Assembly (NCBI RefSeq): GCF_027921445.1
Contig: NZ_CP115667.1
Coordinates: forward strand, 310,001 to 374,000
From: Peptoniphilus equinus
GTDB lineage: Bacteria; Bacillota; Clostridia; Tissierellales; Peptoniphilaceae
DNA: 64,000 nucleotides
Direction of reading: 5' to 3'
The translations under genes were made by a program, and so were the position numbers. Positions 16,687 through 24,654 of this stretch are shown piece by piece; positions within the stretch are counted from its first letter, which is position 1, and the number at the start of each line of letters is the position of its first letter. The notes under the pieces were generated by a model. The model ran no database searches. It was not told where the DNA came from and saw nothing but the letters and a program-made list of their open reading frames with translations.

Positions 16687-18831
16687 ATGAACAAGAAACT
16701 TCTTTCCCTAGTACTGACACTAGTTATGGTACTGGGCACATTCACATCTGTCTTCGCAGCCGAAACAACAACTGAAGAAAAAGTTGAGAAAGTAGTTGGA
16801 AAAGACAACAAAATCCAATACGTTATCGACAAAAAATTAGTTGAAGGTTACGAAGATGGTTCTTATCAATTAGATAAGACAATCACCAGAGCAGAAATCA
16901 CCAAACTGTTAGCATTAGCAAACGGTCATGAAGACCTGTCCAAAAAACTTCAAGGTTCTATCAACATCTACTCCGACGTTGATGCAACCCACTGGGCAAA
17001 CGGCGTGATCACTGTAGGTACCACCGTACCATCAGCAGCCAACGGACTGGCAATGCTCCAAGGTTATCCAGATGGATCCTTCAAACCAGAAAACAACGTC
17101 ACCTATGCAGAACTTGCAAAAATGCTCGTCGTACTGGTTAAAGAAGACCTCACCGCAGACATGGCCAAAACAGCCAACGCAAACTGGGCCGGTCAATGGT
17201 TAACATGGGCAACCCAACTTGGTATTCTTGACGACGTAACTGTAACTGATGCTAACGCAGCAGCAACACGTGGCGATGCATTCACCATGGTATACAACGC
17301 ACTGTACAAACTCGTCAACTTCAGAAGAGTTCCAGTAGATGCTAAGCTCGGCGTACTTTCCGCACTTAGAAACAACAAACTCACCCTGAACCAAGATGAC
17401 AAACAAACTTACACCGTAACTACCGACACCGTATTCGTACAAGCTAACGGCGCAAGCAAGACCAACATGATCAAAGTTAAAGACATCACCAACCCAGATT
17501 ACTACCTTGGATCTTTAGTTCGCGTACTTGTTAACGACAAAAACGAAGTAACACACATCCTTGAACTGGGTAACCCAGAGTTCATGGCTCTTGGCGCAGC
17601 TGTCAACACCGTACAAGACGGCAACGATCGTTGGGAAGGTGTAGCTGATGCAACCGTATCAACCGAAGCGCTTCCAGTAGGAACTTTAGACAAATACTAC
17701 GCAGATGCACTTACTAGCTATGCAACCATCAAATTCAACGGCAACAACACTAAAGCCAATGCTATTACATTTGTAAGCCCTAACTATGGTACCGTTGAAT
17801 TAAAAGTTAACGACGACACTCGTGTATTCGTAGCTAACCCTTACAACAACCAAATGAGAGAAGTTGAAGACTTAGCAGCAGCAGTAGCCCTGATCGGTTT
17901 CCAAAACTATGACGAATACAAGATTCCAAACGTCTATGCAGGATATGACACCAATGGCTACGAAGGCGTTATCCAAGGCTTCAACACCAACGGACAAACT
18001 GCAAAAGTTATCGTGTTCAACACAGTAACCAAAGCAAAAGGAAGCGAATTATACCGCGTTATTAACGAAACCAACTACAACTACGGCGTAACCCTTGAAA
18101 AAGCAAACGGCGAACTCGTAGATGCTAACGTTATGACCAACCTGTCCGTATTCCCATACAACTACAACAATAAATTTGATATCGTTGAAGTCACTTATTC
18201 CGCAGCAAACGGCACTGATGAATACGGTATGGTTCTTGATCACAGCGACGTTAACAAGCACCCAATCGTAAGAGTAGTTGATCTTAAAGATGACGGCCGC
18301 ACCCTTCAAGTCGTTGACGAACACGGTTTCCAAACCATCGTAAACCTTGACGATGCCGACATCTTCTCAGCCATCAGATTCGACAAACTCGAAGCAGGCA
18401 CCGTAATCCAACTTGGTGCAAACGAAGGCAACAACGTACCGAAAGTCGTATCCATCCTTCCAAGAGATACTCACCTTGACGGTGCACTCCAAAACAACTG
18501 GACCGCATTCCAAGGCAACACTTATGTAGGTAAAGTGCTTAGCGTCAAAGATGAAGATGCGAATACAGCGCTGGTAACCATTGATGTGTACAACAACGCA
18601 TTCGACGTTGATGATTCTCACCACGTTGAAGCTTACTATGTAGCAAAAGACGATGCTGAACTTCTCGTTGACTTCGTAGATGTAGAAGTTATCTTCTCCG
18701 TAGACAATATGTCCGGTCTTTACGGCAAAGCATTTGCTACTAACTTCAGACTGAACAACGCAAACCACACTCCTATCGCAGATGTAGAAGTTGAAGACGC
18801 TGCAGAACTTACACCAGCTGAAGAAAAATAA
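16687..18831 (+). CDS. S-layer-like protein with N-terminal SLH domains
   Basis: 714 residues. A signal peptide ends near FAA-ET at about residue 25. Three SLH modules follow (about 45-75, 115-155 and 160-215), with VEGYEDGSYQLD and LQGYPDGSFKPE motifs. The rest is a long beta-rich, Asn/Asp/Val-rich region of unknown fold with an acidic C-terminus. SLH domains tether it to wall polymer. The strong promoter, long leader, strict codon bias (CCA Pro, GTA Val, AAC Asn, like EF-Tu) and own terminator suggest the major S-layer protein. No enzymatic domain is recognised. The ATG at 16687 has AAGGAGG upstream. Confidence 0.9.
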   Translation: MNKKLLSLVLTLVMVLGTFTSVFAAETTTEEKVEKVVGKDNKIQYVIDKKLVEGYEDGSYQLDKTITRAEITKLLALANGHEDLSKKLQGSINIYSDVDATHWANGVITVGTTVPSAANGLAMLQGYPDGSFKPENNVTYAELAKMLVVLVKEDLTADMAKTANANWAGQWLTWATQLGILDDVTVTDANAAATRGDAFTMVYNALYKLVNFRRVPVDAKLGVLSALRNNKLTLNQDDKQTYTVTTDTVFVQANGASKTNMIKVKDITNPDYYLGSLVRVLVNDKNEVTHILELGNPEFMALGAAVNTVQDGNDRWEGVADATVSTEALPVGTLDKYYADALTSYATIKFNGNNTKANAITFVSPNYGTVELKVNDDTRVFVANPYNNQMREVEDLAAAVALIGFQNYDEYKIPNVYAGYDTNGYEGVIQGFNTNGQTAKVIVFNTVTKAKGSELYRVINETNYNYGVTLEKANGELVDANVMTNLSVFPYNYNNKFDIVEVTYSAANGTDEYGMVLDHSDVNKHPIVRVVDLKDDGRTLQVVDEHGFQTIVNLDDADIFSAIRFDKLEAGTVIQLGANEGNNVPKVVSILPRDTHLDGALQNNWTAFQGNTYVGKVLSVKDEDANTALVTIDVYNNAFDVDDSHHVEAYYVAKDDAELLVDFVDVEVIFSVDNMSGLYGKAFATNFRLNNANHTPIADVEVEDAAELTPAEEK

Positions 18832-18851
18832 AGCTTGTATCATGGAGCAAT

Positions 18852-18885
18852 AAAAAAGAAAGAGAGCAATCTCTTTCTTTTTTTG
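18852..18885 (+). terminator. Terminator after S-layer gene
   Basis: GAAAGAG/CTCTTTC (18858-18864 with 18871-18877) extended by A/T pairs, then a T-run. Confidence 0.92.
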
Positions 18886-19540
18886 TGTCTGCAATTTTGA
18901 AACCTCAAAATCAAGGCTTTAAAAAGCAGGCGGCATGTGGAGCCAGTACGTCGGTTTAGATGTGGCAGATATAGCGAGGGTCAGGATCTCGCGCTTTGGA
19001 GACGAGGGGAGAGCGCCGTCTTCATTGTGCTCGCCGTGTGAGGAATGGGCGTTGCCACAGGTTTTGTTGTGGTGTGCTGTGATGGAAGCAGCTCTTTGTG
19101 ACGGTGAGTGACAAAGGAAGCAAGGCCATGGGAGGTGTCTCTGCCTACCGCCAGTCAAAGCTAGCGCGTTGTGGCCATTGACATATCGGCGTGTGTCATC
19201 AAAAGATGTCCGGCAGCCATCGTGTCATGGGTGTCTGTATTCATATTTGGCCGTAGGATCAAAGCTGTGGGTCGATAAGGGGAGTCTGTCGCAGTTGTCG
19301 AGACACGGACAGCACTTAACAATTCACACTATACAAAGAACCTCATAGGATACTACCTGTGAGGTTCTTTGTATATGAAGCCCGGAGTTTGATGTGAGGT
19401 TCCGTTAAGCTTTGCATTTGTCTATAAACGTCAGAGATTACCACAGCACGCGGTTGTCAGACGTTTATGTGTTCTGCACATTTTGCAAAAATAAGGGTTT
19501 GTCTGAATGAAAATCCTCGCAGTTTAGGCGAGGATAATGA
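18886..19540. other. 655-bp gap after S-layer gene
   Basis: No plausible gene on either strand. GC content is normal to high despite the absence of coding. The only strong structure is the 16-bp inverted repeat at 19330-19375. A GGAAGCAGC near 19083 recalls the SRP RNA core, but the rest of that motif is missing. Confidence 0.5.
19330..19375. repeat. 16-bp perfect inverted repeat (terminator-like)
   Basis: Arms TATACAAAGAACCTCA and TGAGGTTCTTTGTATA (19330-19345 with 19360-19375) around a 14-nt loop. Arms are A/T-rich outside and G/C-rich inside, so it would work as a bidirectional terminator. No gene ends nearby on the plus strand; the Fic-like gene ends about 165 bp to the right on the minus strand. 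Confidence 0.8.
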
Positions 19541-20080
19541 TCAATGTGGCATAATGTAGCGGTGAGGGAGGTCGCAGCTGTCTATGGCATCGCCGCGGAT
19601 CAAATGGTAATAGAGTTCGACCATGGCGGCAGTGGCGGCGTTGCGATGTCCGAAAGGAGCGATGGTCATAAAGTTATTCGTAAACCATCCGCCGGGCACC
19701 ACATCCATGGTCGCCATGGCTTGGAAGAGACGGTCCATGGCTTGATGCAGCTCCATAAAGGTCGTCCCGCGGTCGGTGTTAAAGGTGCGGTAGATACCGC
19801 CTGGGATGACGTCTTGGAGGAGGAGGCGGTTGATTTCCATCAGACGATGCGGGGTGAGCGGTGCACCTGTCTTTGCAAGTTCAGTGATATAATCCATGGC
19901 TCGCTTTGTGTCATAGAGCAGAAAAAAGCTCTCCAGCGATTTTCCGCCGACGGTACGTCGTTCAATCAACAGACTCGCTACGTCATCGGCGGTGAAGTCA
20001 ATCCCCTCTTTCGCCAACAAGGCGCTGATATAGCGGACATAAACGTCGTCATGTAAATAGGCATCTGTTTTAAAATCCAT
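19541..20080 (-). CDS. Fic-domain-like protein lacking the catalytic motif
   Basis: 179 residues from ATG 20080, which follows GGGAGG. The helix pattern resembles a Fic domain: an EGxxxE-like segment near residue 45, LTPHRLMEINRLLLQ, then GGIYRT, and the core loop at about residue 150. Where Fic enzymes have HPFxDGNGR, this has APFGHRNAA: the catalytic His is Ala and the phosphate-binding GNGR is lost. AMP transfer therefore seems impossible by the known mechanism. It is divergent from nicotinate phosphoribosyltransferase. It could be a pseudo-enzyme, a binding module or an unrelated helical protein. Confidence 0.6.
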   Translation of the reverse strand: MDFKTDAYLHDDVYVRYISALLAKEGIDFTADDVASLLIERRTVGGKSLESFFLLYDTKRAMDYITELAKTGAPLTPHRLMEINRLLLQDVIPGGIYRTFNTDRGTTFMELHQAMDRLFQAMATMDVVPGGWFTNNFMTIAPFGHRNAATAAMVELYYHLIRGDAIDSCDLPHRYIMPH

Positions 20081-20154
20081 TGAAACCTCCCGAGGCATTT
20101 GAGTTATAGTAGTTTTACCCAAGGCGCAGCAGCTTATGCACGTGGGATAAACAT

Positions 20155-20183
20155 TTGAAAACCGACTCAATGGCATATATAAT
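20155..20183 (+). promoter_or_regulatory. Sigma-A promoter for pncB operon
   Basis: TTGAAA (20155-20160), 17 bp, TATAAT (20178-20183), 19 bp before the ATG. Confidence 0.9.
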
Positions 20184-20202
20184 CTTTTATAAGAGGTGTG
20201 AC

Positions 20203-21663
20203 ATGGAAAAAATACAACGTAATCGCAATAACTATACTTTGCTTGTGGACTTCTATGAGCTGACCATGGCAGGCGGGTTTTTGAAATCGGGACGAGCTGA
20301 ACAAATTGTCACGTTTGATATGTTTTTCAGAACGGTACCGGACCATGCCAATTTTGCCATCATGGCCGGGTTGGAACAAGTGATTGACTATATTGAAAAT
20401 TTAAATTTCACGGAAGAGGACATCGATTTTTTAAAGTCTAAAGGCATTTTTGATGAGGCTTTTTTTGACTACCTTCGCCGTTTCCACTTTGAATGTGATA
20501 TGTGGGCGGTGCCTGAGGGTACGGTGATCTTTCCCGGCGAGCCGTTGGTCATCGTGAAGGGGCCGGCGCTTCAAGCTCAGTTTATCGAGACGATGTTACT
20601 TGTGACGTTAAATCATCAGTCTATGATTGCCACGAAAGCGAACCGCATTGTCACGGCGGCTGACGGACGACCGGTCATTGAGTTCGGATCACGCCGGGCA
20701 CAGGGTTACAGCGGCGCTATCTTAGGTGCACGGGCAGCCTATATTGGCGGCTGTATCGGGACGGCGTGTACGCTTGCTGATAAGCTTTACGGGGTGCCGT
20801 CGATGGGGACTATGGCTCACTCCTGGGTGCAGCTTTTTGATACGGAATATGAAGCCTTTTTAGAGTTTGCCAAGGCTTATCCGGACAACTGTGTGCTGTT
20901 GGTGGACACCTACGATACGTTAGGCAGCGGCGTGCCTAATGCTATTAAAGTCTTTACCGAGTATCTGGTACCGAACGGGTATCGCCCGAAGGGGATTCGC
21001 ATTGACTCCGGGGATATGGCCTATTTGTCCAAGATGGCACGGTATATGCTGGATGAAGCCGGCTTTACCGACTGTACCATCATGGCCAGCAATTCCCTGG
21101 ACGAGTACACCATTGACAATTTGAAGCTCCAAAAGGCAGCTATTGACAGCTACGGCGTGGGCGAGCGACTCATCACGTCCAAGAGTGCGCCGGTTTTTGG
21201 CGGCGTCTACAAGCTCACGTCCGTGTTTGACGGCGAGAAAGAAATACCTAAGATTAAAATTTCGGAGAATGTGGCGAAGATTACCAACCCGGGCTTTAAA
21301 AAGCTCTACCGTTTCTATGATAAAGCGACAGGCAAGGCCTTAGCAGATGTGGTGACGTTGGCTCACGAGACCATTGATACCGACACGTATGAAATCTTTC
21401 ATCCCATTCATATTTGGAAGCGCAAGGTTTTGAAAAACTTTGAAGCTGTCGCTCTGCTTGAGCCTGTCTATGAACAAGGTCAACTGGTTTATGATATGCC
21501 GAGTCTGGACGCCATTCGAGACCGGGCGAGAGACCAGGTGGAACGTCTATGGGATGAAGTGAAGCGTTTGGAGAGCCCTCAGGAGTACATTGTAGATTTA
21601 TCTCAGGCGCTGTGGGACCTTAAAGATCAACTGTTAAAAGCACACAGAAAGGGTATCTCATGA
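20203..21663 (+). CDS. pncB: Nicotinate phosphoribosyltransferase
   Basis: 486 residues. Typical features are LLVDFYELTMAGGF near the N-terminus, EFGSRRAQG, GTMAHSWVQ with the active-site His, and the PRPP/phosphate segment GIRIDSGDMAYLSK. It makes nicotinate mononucleotide from nicotinate, PRPP and ATP for NAD salvage. ATG 20203 follows AGAGGTG and lies after a consensus promoter; a longer reading would start inside the promoter. A radical SAM gene follows with an ATGA overlap. Confidence 0.94.
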   Translation: MEKIQRNRNNYTLLVDFYELTMAGGFLKSGRAEQIVTFDMFFRTVPDHANFAIMAGLEQVIDYIENLNFTEEDIDFLKSKGIFDEAFFDYLRRFHFECDMWAVPEGTVIFPGEPLVIVKGPALQAQFIETMLLVTLNHQSMIATKANRIVTAADGRPVIEFGSRRAQGYSGAILGARAAYIGGCIGTACTLADKLYGVPSMGTMAHSWVQLFDTEYEAFLEFAKAYPDNCVLLVDTYDTLGSGVPNAIKVFTEYLVPNGYRPKGIRIDSGDMAYLSKMARYMLDEAGFTDCTIMASNSLDEYTIDNLKLQKAAIDSYGVGERLITSKSAPVFGGVYKLTSVFDGEKEIPKIKISENVAKITNPGFKKLYRFYDKATGKALADVVTLAHETIDTDTYEIFHPIHIWKRKVLKNFEAVALLEPVYEQGQLVYDMPSLDAIRDRARDQVERLWDEVKRLESPQEYIVDLSQALWDLKDQLLKAHRKGIS

Positions 21664-22526
21664 ACTATTACGGCAATGTGTTTCGGCCGCCCAGCGAAGC
21701 CAGATCGCTGATCATTCAAGCCACCATCGGCTGTTCTCATAATCGGTGCACCTTTTGTTATATGTATAAAGATGAACCCTTTATCATTCGGGATGTGGAT
21801 GAGATCATCGCCGATTTGGAGACTGAAGCGCGTTACTTTCCCTACTATGAGCGGGTTTTTATCGCTGACGGTGATGCGCTCATTATTCCCACGGACAAAC
21901 TCGTCCGCCTTTTGGACTACATTCGCGAGAATATGCCCAATGTTAAACGTGTAGCGTCCTATGCTACGGCCAAGGACATCAATTTAAAGACGGATGCGGA
22001 GCTTAAAATGCTCCATGACCACGGCCTGGAGATGCTCTATATCGGCTTTGAAAGCGGTGATCCCGAGATTTTAGAGGACATTAACAAGGGACTCACCTAT
22101 GAAGACTATGTGAAAACTATGGCCAAGTGTAAGACGGCAGGCTTTCAAACGTCGGTCACTATTATTGCAGGACTCGGAGGACGAGCCAAGTGGGAACAAA
22201 ATGCGCTGGGCACGGCGCGGCTTATCACCGACACCAAGCCGGACTATGTGAGTTACCTCACGGTACGCCTCTATGGTAATACGGAACTTTACAGGGACTG
22301 GCAGCAGGGGATCTTTGAGATGCCGTCACCGGAGGAAATCCTCTATGAAATGCGCCGCTTTTTAGAACATGTAGATAGTGAGGGGACGGTGTTTCGCTCC
22401 AATCACGCATCCAACTATGTCCTCCTCGGCGGCACATTAAACCGAGACGTACCGGATTTGCTTGATGCCATTGATGATACCCTTGAGAAGAAAAACTTTC
22501 GCCCCGGCATGATGCGACGCCTTTAG
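21660..22526 (+). CDS. Radical SAM protein of unknown substrate
   Basis: 288 residues. The [4Fe-4S]-SAM motif appears as CSHNRCTFC at about residue 22, followed by YMYKDEPF. Later come a GGDAL-type strand (IADGDALIIPT) and the conserved YIGFESGDPEIL. No accessory B12 or SPASM domain is seen. It belongs to a Firmicute radical SAM family near COG1032 whose reaction is not established. It is translationally coupled to pncB upstream and 12 bp from an orphan gene downstream, so all three may serve one process. Confidence 0.85.
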   Translation: MNYYGNVFRPPSEARSLIIQATIGCSHNRCTFCYMYKDEPFIIRDVDEIIADLETEARYFPYYERVFIADGDALIIPTDKLVRLLDYIRENMPNVKRVASYATAKDINLKTDAELKMLHDHGLEMLYIGFESGDPEILEDINKGLTYEDYVKTMAKCKTAGFQTSVTIIAGLGGRAKWEQNALGTARLITDTKPDYVSYLTVRLYGNTELYRDWQQGIFEMPSPEEILYEMRRFLEHVDSEGTVFRSNHASNYVLLGGTLNRDVPDLLDAIDDTLEKKNFRPGMMRRL

Positions 22527-22538
22527 AAAGGAGACAGT

Positions 22539-23318
22539 ATGCTTTTTCGTTTGAATTTACAAGGATTGCTGGATCGGTCTGCACTTGACGAGAGGGCGAC
22601 GTTGGTCATCCCTACCACGCTGCAGGAGCCAGTTGTGGATCTTGAGGACTATGCACAGAAAATGGCGGCGGCTTATCCGAAGCAGCGACGACAGCTGGCC
22701 ACCTATCTGAAGTTGTTAAAAGCACTCAAGCCGGGGGATCAGCTTTGGGTGAAAAGCGGTGACACCTATGTGTTGGGCACCGTTCAGGAAGCCGTTCATG
22801 TCCAACATGGCGTGCCGGTTCTGGGGTTTGACGGCAAGGTGTGTGAACCTGCGCCGGAAGTGCTGCGGTGTTTTAACAGCGTGCCGTTGCAGCGGGTGCT
22901 TCGGGATGACGCTGTGACGGCGACTGAGGCTATGCTGTCGGCTAAGGTCCAAAGCGCCGCACTGGAAGTCCGTCCCAAAAATGAGCTTGCTCACGTGAGC
23001 CACTTTACGGTGGCACGTCCTGAAACTGCCGTCGCCGCCGAAGCGGAGCCGCAGTTTGGCGACTTGATTATTGAGATGCATCCTTCAGCGCTATATCAGG
23101 CGGAGAAGAAGTTTGTCAGAAAACATAAGAAACCGGCCGGTCTGCCTGTGCCGCAATCGACAAACGTCCTGGCCATGCAGATGGATTATTTCATGGATCT
23201 TCAGCGCCTTACCATGGCTCACACACTGCGGATGCAGGAGGCCTTACTTGCACAATGGATGACATGGTGCGGTGGGACGACGCACAGCTGTGTGGACGAT
23301 GAGCAGGATCAAGACTAA
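22539..23318 (+). CDS. Hypothetical protein, third gene of the pncB operon
   Basis: 259 residues, family not recognised. No signal peptide or membrane span. The N-terminal 60 residues are helical with many Gln/Arg. A middle part (about 65-110) with KPGDQLWVKSGDTYVLG looks like a small beta barrel. The C-terminal part is helical and Met/Gln-rich with a CGG...C cluster near the end and an acidic tail. GAAAGGAG precedes the ATG. It lies 12 bp after the radical SAM gene, so it could be a partner or substrate of that enzyme; this is a guess from position. Confidence 0.7.
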   Translation: MLFRLNLQGLLDRSALDERATLVIPTTLQEPVVDLEDYAQKMAAAYPKQRRQLATYLKLLKALKPGDQLWVKSGDTYVLGTVQEAVHVQHGVPVLGFDGKVCEPAPEVLRCFNSVPLQRVLRDDAVTATEAMLSAKVQSAALEVRPKNELAHVSHFTVARPETAVAAEAEPQFGDLIIEMHPSALYQAEKKFVRKHKKPAGLPVPQSTNVLAMQMDYFMDLQRLTMAHTLRMQEALLAQWMTWCGGTTHSCVDDEQDQD

Positions 23319-23384
23319 GATGACACAAGAGAAGCTGGCGTCCCTTGACGGATGATTAGCACTCGGTTGGAATGTAGCAAGACC

Positions 23385-23414
23385 GGGTTTTAGTTCCACG
23401 TGGAACTAAAACCC
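23385..23414. promoter_or_regulatory. 30-bp perfect palindrome with parS-like core
   Basis: Two 15-bp arms without a loop, centred between 23399 and 23400. The central 14 bp, GTTCCACGTGGAAC, match the core of ParB/Spo0J parS sites (consensus TGTTNCACGTGNAACA in many bacteria); the flanks here read TA/TA instead of TG/CA. It sits between genes, as a centromere-like site would. The alternatives are a large operator or a bidirectional terminator. Confidence 0.6.
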
Positions 23415-23469
23415 CGAAGCGAGTGTCCATGTCGTCACGCTTAGCCTGATTGATAGCGTGTCGAGAGGC

Positions 23470-23498
23470 TTGACAAAGGGTCATAAACCTTATAAGAT
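23470..23498 (+). promoter_or_regulatory. Promoter of queT
   Basis: Consensus TTGACA (23470-23475), 17 bp, TAAGAT (23493-23498). It predicts a start near 23505, at the first base of the leader hairpin. Confidence 0.8.
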
Positions 23499-23504
23499 TA
23501 AATG

Positions 23505-23567
23505 AAGCGTCACAGGTCGCAGCCAAGGTGGCGCTTTTTTAATGTAGGGCTGCGGATATGAAAGGAG
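23505..23567 (+). promoter_or_regulatory. queT leader: terminator-like hairpin able to form an H-type pseudoknot
   Basis: A 9-bp stem (23505-23513 with 23528-23536) is followed by T-run 23535-23540. Its 14-nt loop contains CGCAGCC (23518-23524), exactly complementary to GGCTGCG (23548-23554) just before the GAAAGGAG ribosome site. Together they give an H-type pseudoknot. preQ1 riboswitches also fold as pseudoknots and often precede queT, but I cannot match this sequence to the class I, II or III consensus. Confidence 0.55.
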
Positions 23568-23573
23568 TTTACA

Positions 23574-24026
23574 TTGAAAACTCGAGATCTTGCCTTAAAC
23601 GGCATTTTTATGGCGCTTTATGTAGCACTGATTACCTTTATTCCTTCTTTCGGACCGCTGCAGTTTCGCATCGGGGAAGCTCTGTGTGTCATGCCTTTTT
23701 ACAACAGAAAGTTCGTACCGGCCTTTGTCCTTGGGGGGATCCTCGCCAATCTGAGTTCGCCGCTCGGGACGGTGGATATGGTCGTGGGAGGACTGTGTGC
23801 AGCGATCACCTATACCATAAGCTACTTTGTGAAGCGTCCTTACATCAACGGCGTGACCTATGCTGTGGTGAGCGGTGTGTTGGTTGCGGCGGAGCTCTAT
23901 ATCATCCAGCAGACACCGCTACTCTTATCTTTTGGCGGCGTGGCGGGTTCGATGATTGTCATTCAGCTTGGAGCGGTGGCTTGTGTAGAGCATACCGGTC
24001 TTAAGGAGATTATTACACGGGGATAG
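23574..24026 (+). CDS. queT: QueT-family queuosine-precursor transporter (ECF S component)
   Basis: 150 residues with five or six membrane spans, matching the QueT family. It shows a conserved N-terminal LALNGIFMALYVALI, then FGPLQFRIGEALCVMPFYNRKFVPAFVLGG, and LGTVDMVVGGL. QueT proteins are thought to be the substrate-binding S subunit of an ECF importer for preQ1 or related queuosine precursors. The start is TTG 23574, seven bases after GAAAGGAG. It has its own promoter and an unusual structured leader. The DUF937 gene follows after 25 bp. Confidence 0.88.
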   Translation: MKTRDLALNGIFMALYVALITFIPSFGPLQFRIGEALCVMPFYNRKFVPAFVLGGILANLSSPLGTVDMVVGGLCAAITYTISYFVKRPYINGVTYAVVSGVLVAAELYIIQQTPLLLSFGGVAGSMIVIQLGAVACVEHTGLKEIITRG

Positions 24027-24051
24027 GGTATAAAGACGACGAGGTGATACC

Positions 24052-24588
24052 ATGGATTATAAAAATTTACTTACAGAACTGTTAGTTGCAAAACAATCGG
24101 CAGAACGTCAAGGTCTCTCCGGCATGGAGTTTACTAAAGGCCTTGGGGCATTGGTACCGGAGCTGCTCGACAGACTTCAAGGCCGTGCCACATCGGAAGA
24201 AGGACGGGATGCTTTGGATCATGTGCTCCGCCGCCATGAGGATGACGACTTCAACGACGCAAACGACTATGTGGAGCGACTGGACAACAGCGAAAAAGAC
24301 GCTATGGTGGATTCTATTTTGGGACAAAACCGCAGAGATGTGGAACATCAGGCGGCTGAAAAGAGCGGCTTGGATGAGAGCACCATCAAAAAGATTCTTC
24401 TGGTCATTGCGCCACTGGTGCTGATTTCTCTGTCGAAGAATAAAAAGGAGAAGCGTTTCGGTCGGGACGACCTGCCTCGGGAAGTGGATGAACTTCGCGG
24501 CACGGTTCGCGGCGACGGTCTGTTCGGTCAAGTGAAAAACTTGCTGGATAAGGACGGCGACGGCCATATTTTAGATGATTTGTTTTAA
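24052..24588 (+). CDS. DUF937-family protein
   Basis: 178 residues, mostly helical and charged. The pattern resembles DUF937 proteins: an N-terminal helical region, a hydrophobic segment IKKILLVIAPLVLISLS near residue 115, and a C-terminal DKDGDGHILDDLF, an EF-hand-like loop with acidic positions. No signal peptide. Function unknown in the family. GAGGTG precedes the ATG. It lies 25 bp after queT and before a bidirectional terminator, so it is probably cotranscribed with queT. Confidence 0.75.
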   Translation: MDYKNLLTELLVAKQSAERQGLSGMEFTKGLGALVPELLDRLQGRATSEEGRDALDHVLRRHEDDDFNDANDYVERLDNSEKDAMVDSILGQNRRDVEHQAAEKSGLDESTIKKILLVIAPLVLISLSKNKKEKRFGRDDLPREVDELRGTVRGDGLFGQVKNLLDKDGDGHILDDLF

Positions 24589-24624
24589 TCGTGACAGTTT
24601 TAACATGTAATGATGCAATAAAAG

Positions 24625-24650
24625 AGGACGGCATATGCCGTCCTTTTTGT
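24625..24650. terminator. Bidirectional terminator between DUF937 gene and yjiH
   Basis: AGGACGGCA/TGCCGTCCT perfect stem with T-run on the plus strand and A-run before it serving the minus strand. Confidence 0.9.
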
Positions 24651-24654
24651 GTCG

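Noticed and set aside
19083-19091. GGAAGCAGC resembling the SRP RNA core
   Set aside because: The flanking GTCCGGAA and opposite helix 8 strand are absent, so there is no SRP RNA here.
18919-19158. 79-codon minus-strand open frame after the S-layer gene
   Set aside because: No ribosome site; composition rich in His/Ser/Pro without a domain; typical of a chance frame in GC-rich noncoding DNA.
22988-22999. Other CACGTG-centred sequences as extra parS sites (for example TGCTCACGTGAG near 22987)
   Set aside because: They lie inside genes and match only the central six to eight bases, so they are not parS.
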